From Hydractinia symbiolongicarpus (Eukaryota; Cnidaria; Hydrozoa; Anthoathecata; Hydractiniidae): DNA of 64,000 nt. The notes under the pieces were generated by a model, which saw only the letters and a list, made by a program, of their open reading frames with translations, was not told where the DNA came from and searched no databases. Both the position numbers and the translations under genes were made by a program. Positions 42,941-54,500 of this stretch are shown here, piece by piece; the first letter of the stretch is position 1; every line of letters starts with the position of its first letter. The DNA lies in NCBI RefSeq assembly GCF_029227915.1, contig NC_079882.1, forward strand, positions 3,286,001 to 3,350,000, given 5' to 3'.

Positions 42941-45900
42941 ATGGAATTACCACATTTGGGTGAGCATTGTTCATTAGAATCATGCAATCAGTTAGGTAAG
43001 TGAGACATTACACTGCTATAAATTTTCCATTGTTGTTGTGTGTGCAAGAATAGATAGTGTACTTTATAAATTTTGTAGGAATTAAATTCACAGTTTCAGG
43101 TTTTTTAATGAAATTTAATTCTTGGCAAATTTTTTTAGAACTAACTTTTTTATCTACAGTGAGAATAGGTGTATGTTGAGCTACAATCTGGTTAAAAAAA
43201 AAATGCTGGACTTGCCATGAATCACACACCAAAAGTTGTATCTGCAAGTAGTTATTTTTATTAGAAATCATAGAAAAAAATAAGCTTTAACCCATATCAA
43301 TTTTATGCGTGCATTTGAGTGTACGTGTAACGCGTTATATGCACGCGTAAGTGCATATGTGGCGCATGGCCTTGTCGTTATGGAGTTCACTTTATAATCA
43401 CAAGGTTTGTGGTTCGAACCACAGCGCCCGAATCCGTTTCGAAATGGACGGGTTAATGACGTCATCAAAACAGGGAATTCCATGGGACACGTGCGATCGC
43501 ACAGGCACACGCCCACACAAGCGCAACAGCTATTCAGGTGTGCGATTTATCGCACGCGCTAGTTACGATCTTTACTCTCGTAAAATATAAAAAATTAATA
43601 TGCTGATATCAGTAGCAAAAATCTGAAAATCGTAAGGTAGAACCACATTTTTTCAAAATTACCCAGGGTTCCTTACGTTGTCCATCATATTGGCTAGCGC
43701 TGAAACTTGTGAACGAGACACGGTTGGATGCTAAGGAATCGTGGCTTCGAACCGAAGACATGCAAAGAAATGCCATGAGTGGTGCAAGGGAAAGAAAAGG
43801 AAGTCTTAAGTAATTTTTTTTCATTGGATTTGCAAGAATTTGAGGTACCCCACAATGAGAAGTAAAGAACAGAAAGCTACCTGCTAGCTATCTGGACCTC
43901 CCATAACATTCCCACTTTCTCTGAGCTGGATAAGGTATTTCGGTCCTAAACCTGGGACACATACCTGTTTGAATTATTTTGAATACTGAGAATCACTTTT
44001 GAATGTTTTCTGTACACATGGCTTGTCAAAATTTACATGCTGTCAAAAACAGTTTATTGGCATCTCCAAAAAATGGCTAAATTCAGGAACTCAGAAACTA
44101 TGATAGTAGCAAAAAAATTTTTGGGTTCATTTCACCAAACTGGTCTAAAAGCATATAATACTAAGTTTCAAGTCATTATTTCAATTTTTACTGGAGTAAT
44201 AGGACTTTTACTTAGTTTACCTTTTTCTATTTATATGTTTTTATTTTCCTGCAAAAGTTGTTGCATAGCTTATGTATATGACATTATGATAAGGACGAAA
44301 AAGTTACTGTGCAACATGGATTTTAAACCTTAAAAATTTCCAGCGAGAAATTTGAAAACTAATAAATGACAAAATCGCAAAACTTTATCTTAAAAACTTT
44401 TAATTTTTGTTAATATGAAAGTAATCCGCTTGAAAAGGCTTCTGAGGTTTTTTATGAAGAAATCTTCCATATTACCCATATGGGGTAACTTGATGAATAA
44501 TGAATTTTCCCGCAGGTGTTCTGAAATATGTGTAATATATTTTTAAAAACTGTGATGTGATTTTCCTTTTAAGTTTTGACTTTTACCCAGCTAAAAATCT
44601 CAGCCTTGTCTATTCCATACTTAGTCTAGCTAGCTATAGCAAAAAAGTTTAATATTCAAACTTGACCTATTTTACTGAGTATTAAGTAATAAATGCTAAT
44701 TTAATCCTAAATCTAGCTATAGGGTAGCTAAGCTACCTGTAAGAACAACATCAAACAACATCGAGGCTGTTCTCTTTTGTAAACAGAACCAGTTGTATTT
44801 TTGTAATAAGTACCAAATTTTATGTGTGCATTTCTTGGGCTTATAAGTGTAACCAAAGTGCCCTATACATAAATCCTAAAAATTTATGTCATTGGCTCAC
44901 TCTTTACGAATGACACCACGTAACAAAGAAACCATACTTTGCTATTTCCCCTAACCTATACTGAGATTTGGTTGTGATATTTATTAGAATTAATTTTAGG
45001 TATAAACATAAATGTAAATACTAAGGTGGTTCTTTGGTGTAACTAAAAATGTGTGTATTTTAGACACGAAAATAAATTTATATGCAATTGCAATAACAAA
45101 AAAAATTATTGCAATATTGCGATAAAATAAAGTCCGTAAACAAAAACATTTAAATGCATGTGAGATAGTATTTCAATATGGCTGTCGCAATAAGTAAAAG
45201 CGTCATAATAACATCTGTAGAACAAGAACAAAGGAAAAAATGATCAACGCGTTGGACAAGGCTGTAGTTTACTACCCTAAAATATCAATGGGGCCTTTTT
45301 GAACTGATTCAAAGAATTAGAAGGAGATTCAGAAGGATTCAAAGGTTATGTAAGAATGGATGTTAGTAATTTTGATAAGCTGGTTTAGCTAACTCCATTC
45401 TTATGTAAGCAAGATACCAACATGAGAGAGAACAAATGTATTGCATCACATAAAGGATGTTTGAGTTTCTTTTTGAACTGTATTAACGAATTTGATTTGT
45501 TAAAAATAAAGAATGTTGCAAAAAGTCTACCTAAAGTACAGCGACACAATTTTTGTTGCTGAAAGAATCAAAAATTTCAAATCAATTTATTTTTTTTGGT
45601 TTCAGGATCAAAAAAAAATTTGAGAGAAAAAAGTTGCAAAATAAAGAAATTTGTTTCTCTGTCCCTGTAATTTTAAAATATTAACAAGTTTACGCAATTA
45701 GATGGTGTGTCTTTGATGTAACTGAAAATATGTGTGTTTTAGAAGTGCTGAGACATGTTCTGTATGAATTATGCTTTTGTCTATTTCATATTATGTTCCT
45801 TTTTAGATTTTCTTCCATTTACTTGTGATGCTTGTAGAAAAATATTTTGGTATATATATTTTTGCTTTATTACTTGTCAGTATTACAAAATTAAAGCCTC

Positions 45901-48900
45901 AAAATTATTTTGTTTTTTATATTATCGTTGTTGACTGTTTATGTGGTGCTGTGTGACTGCTCCATCTAACATTGGGAGATACTTAATTTATCATGAATAA
46001 AATAATGCAAATATGATTATGAAAACATATTCCTTGGTCTGAAAAAAATGTATTTTTTTTTATTGATTGCACTTTTCAAGTTGTTATTTAGTTTAATTTT
46101 TCTCATTATGTTTAGTAAAGAACACCACAAATATGAAACCCATTACTGCTTAGCAGCTCAAAATAAGGTAGTTGTGAATTAGTCACACTTTTTTATTGCC
46201 TCTGCATGTTTCATAACAAATTCTTACCGAGATCATTAGTTTGACAGGTATGGTAATTCTTTGAATTGCTTAGTAACCTTCAATGAGAAATAAAAACAAG
46301 GTTGTGAAATCCCCTTCGTTATCATTATTGATTTATAAATCTCCTTTGCTTTTTTTATCACTATTGATTTATGGCAACTCTATTTATAGGACAGGCGGGT
46401 TCCTGTATGTCCCTTATGCAACCAACCGATATCGTTGTCTTCTACTGAATCAGTGGACCAAAAGGTAGCTATACTGATGGATTTTTTGGTTTGACTAATG
46501 CAATATATTGTGGAGATTCGTTGCGAATCTTGTATGTATCACAGATGTTTTAAACAGAAGATCCCAAACTTTGAATTGAACATACAATGCTGTGAATAAT
46601 GAGTTTTTTTTTAGGTGAACGAACACATAGAGAGTTATTGTAAATCAGATTTAGCCAAACATAAGGTATAATTTGTTGCTATTTTAAAAGTTCTGTTAGC
46701 TTTCCGTATAATTAATTTACAAGAAAACCAGGAGTAGGTTTTTTTTGTTTCTTATGCTTAGACAATGCTGAAGGGAGTTTTAGCACAACTTTTTTTTCCT
46801 CGTTGATTAATACCCTAATTCTTGCATTAAGCACCGTGTATTATTTTAAGTAAACTATTATTCTTTGTATATATTTTAATATTTTAACTTTTTTTTCGTA
46901 GCGTTCAAATAGATGTAAAGTGAAAGGATGTAAACAAAGAGAGGTGTCGATTTTTGCTTGTTTTTAAATATTTATTTTGAATAGCTTTCTTTATTCATGA
47001 TTATTTTATATTATAGAGTTACCCTTTTTCTCTTTAAGTACTAAATTTATAAATTCGGATGTAGCGTTATTTAAAGGGTTACAAATTGGCAATTTGAACT
47101 TTTTATGAAGTGATCAAATATTTTAAAAATAGTTAGATACAAGCAAACCATGCTTAGCATTTTAAGGAACTTTGTCAAAGACCCTGTAGAATAAAATAAG
47201 TTGCCTTATGGCCTGAGAGATCTACGTTGGGGGAAAACTACCGCATGTGACTACAAAGAGGGATTTTCTTTTCAGCGCTTTTATGTTTAGTGTTAGCCCA
47301 AGAGGAGAAGCAAGGTGACATGAGATGGCTGAGATTATTTAACCCTCTAAAGGACGCCATGTCTACATTACAGAATAGTCCACACCGAGGCCGACAGAGA
47401 CCTGAGAACGTAAAAAACGTCACCAAAATTAATATATACAGTTAACTCTCTCTAATTCGAACTTTTACTGACTTGGTCCCCTTAAAATTTCCTAAGAAAC
47501 TCATGGAAAAATCTGTATGATTAGAACTTTTACTAAATCGAACACATTTTGCTGATTCCCTCATGGAAAAACTCATTATAATTCGAACTTTGCGAGGGTT
47601 CATAATTTATGCTTTAATACGTTGATATATTTTTTTTGTCCCGTTATGAAAATTTTACAGGGGACTTGACAGTTACATAGACATCCCTTCTGATGAAGTA
47701 AAATAATGTCTTTGCAAACTTTCTAGAATCTCCTTTTTTCAAGTGACCAACAACGATCTGATCTGTCAGCGCAATTTCTTAGTTCCATCCGTACATTGAG
47801 TTTTTTTCCCGGCTTTCCCAAATTTTCTTGTAAACCTAATGTTTCTAATTCCTCGTGTATATTACTAGAAGTTCATCTTCAAGACAAATAGTTTAAACTG
47901 TTGGACTTGTCAACAGTTGAAATATAACCGAAATAACCAAAAAAATGAATACGAGTAAGCGGTTTGTGCGTTCTGGTCTTTGACAAGTGAACTCTGAAAC
48001 GTTAAAAGGACGTGTTTTTAGAAACAAAACCGCATTATGCTGTTCCAAATTATGCTCTTTACCTAAAAATATTCTAAAATATGTTTACCGCGATTGAAAC
48101 TGTTTTCATAATAATCAAACGGATTCTAACACTAATACATCAAACTTCCACACCTTAAAAGCATTTTATGTTAACCAATCAGATGTCAGAACGGGTTAGG
48201 CGGCGTTAATTAGCATTTACGTTCTCGGGTGCACGATTTTGTTTCTCCGATTACCGTGCATCCAAAACTCATGAAACAAAATATTAGTTTTGTAAGATTT
48301 TAAACAAACAAACAAAAAATGTTTTGCATAGAAAGTATGATAACATGATGTGTTACTAAGGTTGTAATTGTTTTTAGTTGATTCCAGTTTTGTGCTCTTC
48401 GTGCAAGCAAAACTATTGTTTGCGTCATCGACATGAAAAGGATCATGACTGCCCTGGAAACTCTTCACGGTATATTCTAAATTTCTTTCTATCGAAATTA
48501 TATTCGATTTCTACGTTCACTAGAGGTTTATTTAGTGTTTTGATCGCTTATTCAACTTCTAACTGATTAATTTTTAAAATTGTAGGCATCCATACCAAGG
48601 TGCTGCAAGTTTACTTTCTGGGTAGGTGATGTTTACGTAAATTAAATATAGTTCTACCTCGTGTAAATAAGTATTTCATGTTAATTGATTTTAGACAGGC
48701 AGCTCTCGCTCGTGCCAACAAGAATCCGAAAAACACTATAGCAACTAGACAGACTAGACCAACGACCCCTTCAAATCGGTATGAATTGAAGAAAATCATT
48801 TTTTGTTACATTTTTATTACATTGTGGCTTATCCTGTACTTTCGTATCCTTTGAAGCATCATCGCAAAATAAAAAAAAATATGCCTGCATATCAACAATT

Positions 48901-49936
48901 ATAAATTCGTTGCATTGCTGTATGGCCTGTTTCACTTTTTATTTCCACCCAAAAATGTCCCATGTATGCATAGTTGAACACGACGATTCCACACAGAACT
49001 TGCTTCAGTCATAGAAGTTTTGACTTAATGTTTTCAAATCTACATTTTGTTGTTGTTAGGTCACGGAACAACCAACAGCAGCGTCCTTCCCCAAGATTAG
49101 CACCTACGCAAGCTAAAAACCATTTACAAGCAAGGAACCTGGTAAATAAGTAACTAATATTAGTATAGTGTCATTACTAGATATTTAATTTAAAAATTTT
49201 ACAGCTAACACCAAAATGTCAAAATTCCGCTTTTACGTAAGCCTATTAAATATTTAAGTTTGCAAAAGTCAAAGCGTGGAAAATGTGTTTTGGCTAATTG
49301 TGTTGTGTTTGGTACAATAGTTTTTAACAAAGATTTTAAAGCTGGACGTAATTACTGTGACACGTTTCAAATCGATTGCAGTAATTATAATTTATAATTA
49401 ACCCGTAACGATTTAGCCAATCACATGACGATCCTATTGTTTGTGTAATTATTTGATTGGTTTTGTTCAGACAGAGGACGAGGCTTTAGCACTTGCGTTA
49501 CAAGCCTCTTTGGCGGAATCCTCTTTTCCGACTGGAACACAGGCTAAACAAGAACCCGCAGCAACTGATCGGGAAGATGATGATTTAGCCTTCGCACGAG
49601 CTTTAGCCGAATCGGAGAAAGATGAACGAGAGAGACAACGCCGCCTCAATGCAGAGGTATTCTAATCCTTTTGATTGAATGGTGTACAAATATTAATTTG
49701 TGCTATGATGAGAAATATAATAACAAAACTAACAGATTCATATCTCATTTGAATTAATAATCTTTTTGTTGTCCATTTTTCACTTAGCTTCAACTTTTAT
49801 TAATGTTTGCATATTGAATCAGCAGTTGATAAATTATGCTATTTGTTTTCGTAATGAAAAAGAAAAATATATTTCTTTTTTTTTCCTTCTTTTTAAGCAA
49901 TCTCAGAAGAGTAAAGACAGCTGTTCTATCTCCTGA
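42941..49936 (+). CDS. ZFAND2: ZFAND2-type AN1 zinc finger / UIM protein, twelve exons
   Basis: Exons: 42941-42995, 45807-45849, 46116-46167, 46390-46464, 46615-46665, 46902-46943, 48378-48469, 48586-48621, 48695-48778, 49060-49141, 49471-49656, 49898-49936. All junctions are GT..AG and in phase; an in-frame TGA precedes the ATG. Product 278 residues (human ZFAND2B 257). AN1 finger 1 spans MELPHLGEHCSLESCNQLDF to KYETHYC; AN1 finger 2 spans RCKVKGCKQRE to LRHRHEKDHDCPG. A basic linker follows, then UIM-like EDEALALALQASLAES and DDDLAFARALAES. It ends DSCSIS, a CaaX-type box as in prenylated ZFAND2B (AIRAPL). Family role: binds ubiquitin chains and p97/VCP, and couples proteasome and ER translocon quality control. 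2A versus 2B cannot be split by name alone; UIM plus CaaX favours 2B-like. Confidence 0.92.
43361..43428 (+). other. tRNA-like pseudogene / SINE head
   Basis: 68 nt. Acceptor ends GGCGC/GCGCC pair and the T arm TGTGG-TTCGAAC-CCACA is perfect. The D and anticodon arms do not fold well, around a TTTATAAT segment like that in the family-1 SINE head. Treated as a SINE-derived tRNA relic, not a functional tRNA. It lies in ZFAND2 intron 1. Confidence 0.5.
43471..43595 (+). repeat. Solo end of the CAGGGAATTCCA TIR element
   Basis: Starts CAGGGAATTCCATGGGACAC and matches about 125 bases of the inverted right end of 40402-41236 (shared GCGCAACAGCTATTCAGGTG). No second end nearby. Intron 1 of ZFAND2. 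Confidence 0.7.
47439..47600. repeat. pogo-like terminal fragment
   Basis: Begins CAGTTAACTCTCTCTAATTC next to TA, with several TTCGAACTTT sub-repeats, as in the element at 24697. The opposite end was not found. Within intron 6 of the ZFAND2 gene. Confidence 0.5.
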
Positions 49937-51480
49937 CAATACGATGGCGCTAAGAAGTTATCTTCCAACAGAATTACAGCTTGATTGCCAATTTGGTTTA
50001 AGCATTTACGGACCGTCGACTATTTACCGCTTGAAATAAATTATCTTTCCCCTGTTATGGAAGAATCTTGTTCCCAAGCCACCAGAAAATATAAAGGGAG
50101 TGAGGAGGGGTCGTTGTATTATTCACTCTCAACATGTTTCCAAGATCTTTTTTCCTGAGTAGCTACATACTATAAAACTTGGTAAAATTGTTATAAAACA
50201 TAGCAGTTAATGTTCATAGTCTAATTATTCTAATTTTAGATTCATTTTTTTCTGTTTTAATACGTAAAAGTTTTATATCTTTTATTAGGGTAGCTTTGAA
50301 TAAAACCAGTACCTGACAAGATTGAGGACTGAGAACTAAAATCTTCGCACATTGTCTACCAAAATATGAAAGTGTCAAGGCTAGCCAAAAAAATATAAAA
50401 GTAGCAAGGCTAACTAAATTAAGCACGATAGAGTTGAGCAGGTGGATAGTGGGGGGATTTCTTTCAAAAGAAATTTTGTCATCTCTTCTCTTGATCAAAT
50501 AGTGTTAACTCCGTTATGTTTCGTATACGTGGAAATACTGGTCAACTGAATCACACCGAAAAAAATTATTATTATCATACAAATTTTCGTTAATATAACT
50601 AGCATTTATTTATTTTTTGTAACAATTTTTGTTGTAAATAAACTTCACAGAATGGATTTTTCATGTTCTTGTTATTTATAACTTGCGTTTGAGGAGTTAG
50701 AACTCTGTTTCCTTTAATTTTTCACGTAAAAGAAATATCTCAATCCCTTAGTGTCTAAAACGTCACTTTTGCCAATTATATTTCTGTTTTCACGGGTCTC
50801 CCTACAGACGCTATTCCCTGCCTCTACTTAACAAAAGAGAAAAATCGTTATCTTAGGTCTCTCTTCCCAGGGTATCTGATATGCGGCGCATGAAAAAGTA
50901 ACTGGGTGCCAGCCCGTCAATATCATCCACCTATTGTCGATACGCTGGACTTCCTTATTTTTACCCGAAGACATCGAAAGTAAATAAACATTGAAGTAGT
51001 AAACAGAAAAGCGAAAACAAATCGAGGCAACGCTAAAATTTCAGGTTATTAATGCAGACCGCTCCTCCCCCCCTCGGACGGGATAAAAAAGGCTATCTGG
51101 CCGCTCCTCCGTCGTTTAATTCGTTTAATGTCGAGATGTTTGGACAACGGCCGTTGCTGTCGCAGCACCACGTTAGCTGGCTGAACATTAAATAGCATAA
51201 ATTATTTCATGCTGCATAAATTAAATCTGTGGAATTGATAATGTCTCTGTTATCACATGGCGGAGTATGCAAGAGTAATGTCTTCGTGTAACTATTTTTA
51301 CAGTGTATGCTGACATACCATGGTTTTAGTAGTTTTGCACTCTTTTTATTACTGGAATCATTTTACGAACTCTCACAGAACAAATTTATACGTTATTAGA
51401 AGGTTTTAAAAATTGCTTATTGGGTTGAAAAACTGAAATCTCGCCCTTGATGGTCGGCGAAGATTTTTATTTTAAAACAG
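49937..51480. other. Gap between ZFAND2 and LARP1
   Basis: Contains the ZFAND2 3'UTR and the presumed LARP1 promoter. A GC-richer patch at about 51040-51180 could be the core promoter or a first non-coding exon. An acceptor-like AG at 51480 suggests a 5'UTR intron. No other gene seen. Confidence 0.4.
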
Positions 51481-51512
51481 AATATATTTTAAAAACCTGA
51501 ACATAAATAACA

Positions 51513-54500
51513 ATGAAAGAAGTTGTAGATAACAAGCTTGTTGTGGAAGAAATGAGCGTAAAAGCACCGTTAAAAGATATTAACGAAGAGAAGCAGGACA
51601 TATCGGAAAGTTCCGAAGTGGAGGGAAAGGAAAATCTTCCTGCTGAAGGTTTAGCCAATGAAGCAAAAAATCCATGGAAAAAGATTAATAATAATGGTAA
51701 AAGTTCTTTATTATATAGTTAGAAAGCTTTTTTATAGCTATCACAAGGGTTTTTTATTTATTGCCTACATCAACGCTAACTTTTTTTGCTGGATGAGTGG
51801 TAGCAGGCCTCTTAAACTGCTCTTAGATATCAAAATCATTTGTTAGTAAATTGCAAATAAAGTTGTGAATAAAAAGTTGCACTTTAGCTAACAGGACGTA
51901 ACCAAACAACAGTTTTTTTTACGCTATACCAATTTCTCTTCTCTTGAATAACTATATAAAGCTTATTATAAAAGAATTTCCTAATTTAATAAGATAAACT
52001 ATTAACAAATCTGGTTTTCCAAGTGTTAAAATCTTCCCTTCAGGTTTTTAAGACAGTGGTTGAGGTAAGATTTCTGAAATTGGAAAGAGGCTAAAATTGT
52101 ATTTTTAGCTGTTGTTTATATATATTTCACATATTTCCAGAAAGCTATTTGTTTCCTTAAAGACGAGTGGTTACACGCCTTAAGGGGAAGTAAAACTGTA
52201 GGCAACTTTTTTTAGAGCTGCTTATTTTATTGTAAAAATTGAAAGATATACATAAAAAACATTATCCTGAAAAATTTATTGAAACAACCAGAACATGTTC
52301 ATGTTTCAAAAAAATAAACTCACCCCAATTTCTCTTCGCCTACAGAACTGCCATTTGCATTTCATTGCACGAATCATGTGATAATAAACACACGGAAAAA
52401 TCAATCACATGGTTGCTGGAGTCATGCCATTACAGCAAAAATAATGATTGAGGGACAGCATCTGTAGCTGTGTTTCCATTATAATGCTTTTATAAATGTA
52501 TCCACAAAGTTCCAAACATGATAAATCAGATAAATCAATAGAAGTTTCTGTGTTATTCTTTATTATTTAAACATTTTAACTTACTAAGTCAAACTTCTTT
52601 GCAACACTGACCTCTTCTTGTTGTTGTTTCTGAAGACAGCTTCGCCTTGCTAGTTGTCTTTTCCTTTGTTCAAACAGTTAGTCATTTCCTTATGGAGACA
52701 GTATCAGATTTAGACAATTAGAATAACCTAAAATTTTCAGAATTTCCTCTTTTATGCTCTAAATTTAATTCACTCCATAGTGCATCAACTATCCTCAACC
52801 ATCTCCCCATTGGTTTTTTTTGCTTATAACATGCAATAATCCCTGTCATGATAATAAAAAAAGAAAGAGTGTGATAAACATTAATTATCATAACCATTAA
52901 TCACAAGACAATGTTGTGATTTTTTTTTCTATTTTGTTTTGTCTGGTCTCAAAAAATAATGGCGAATAGAATAACTTCTTTGTCTTTCCAATAGAAACTC
53001 TGGGATAAAAGTTCTTTTCATTTCTTGATGCAATGTTTTACAAAGAAAAAACAAGCCAAAGAGAACAGCGTGAACAGAGCCTACCATAATGGCGATATTC
53101 TCAAACTCCATCTCAGTGCTCATTTAAAGTTAAGGCCGTTTGTTTACCTACAGTTTCACATGAACATTTTGCGATGGCCTACTTATTAGACGGGAATAAG
53201 AGATCAACAAGATCATTAAATATGGCGGCTAGAAAACAACAACAATAGATTTAAGATATTAAAGTACCATTATTTCCATTTCTAGTAAATTTTATATCCT
53301 CCAATTTTCAGGAAAGTCTTAAGGGGTTGTCTACAAATTTTGTATGATATTTTATACGAATATGTACAAATTTATTTGCTTTTAATTTGTATAAAAATTG
53401 TATACAATTCGTATAGTGTTAATTAGTTATACGATTTTGAAAAAATCTAATACAAATTTTATACGATTTTTATATGAATTGTCATACGAATTATATTCTC
53501 TTTTATATGATTTTTTTATAAATTGTCAAACGAATTATATTCTTTTATACCAATTTTCATACGAATTATATTCTCTTATTTATTAGGCATTTCTTAAGAA
53601 TTGCCATATTATTTTAACGTTAAAATTCGGTTAATTACAGAACAATTTTATGGGCGATAATTTACAGACTTTATCAAAGAAAATAGCAAAGAATATATTC
53701 CCCTTTGTAACAGTCACAGACAGACAGACGGAACTGGCAAATTATTATAGAGATATATGAATTAGTGCAGCCACAAGTAAAAAAAATTAATGATGTCAAC
53801 AATAAAGGTTGCAAAGCTTACTTTGAATCTCCTCTGACTACACATTACGCTTTTTTAATAATTTGATAACTTTGGAAAATCTTTTACAGACATGAGAAAA
53901 CATTGATTTGCTCGTTAATTAATTGTACGCCTAAAAAAAGTTTGCGTGTGTGAGGTCGGCAAAAGGATTAAAGCAGATGATAGTAAATTTCATTAAAAAG
54001 TTTGGAAGCTCCTGTAGAAGGAGAAAGTTCAGAAAGAATGGTTTATTTTAGGCACAGAAAAATCTTATTGTTGGGCAGCTGAAAATCAGAAATGTCTGGT
54101 ACATTATATTTATTATTTTATATTTTCTGTATGTTTTTTTAGAAGAAGCATCCAATACAGAGGAGAAAAAGGAAAAAGTGAAAAGCATTTCTCAAGTAAA
54201 GGTATTAGCATTTTTTAATTTCGATAAACTATTTCTCATCTTGTTGGCTCGGACTGCAAAGAACTTTTTGTTGTTTTAGCCACTTGTTTTGGTAGATCAT
54301 TCTAATTGGCCAACTTTAGATGCATCACAAGATCCAAAAGTATTTTTATTATTTTTGTATTATATCTTTTTGTTTAAAATGACAGGGAATAAAGCTTTGT
54401 GTGAAATTATATCATATATGTAGAGTGGAAATGGACGTAATGGAAGAGAAAGTGTCACCACACCCTCTCCTGGGCCATCACCTAAAGGCACTCCAAAAAG

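Noticed and set aside
43361-43428. Functional tRNA gene
   Set aside because: Acceptor and T arms pair but anticodon and D arms do not, and the same core occurs in SINE heads.
53780-53845. Possible C/D snoRNA: ATGATGT with CTGA about 50 bases later in LARP1 intron 1
   Set aside because: No terminal stem around the boxes and no internal D'/C' pair; too common by chance in AT-rich DNA.
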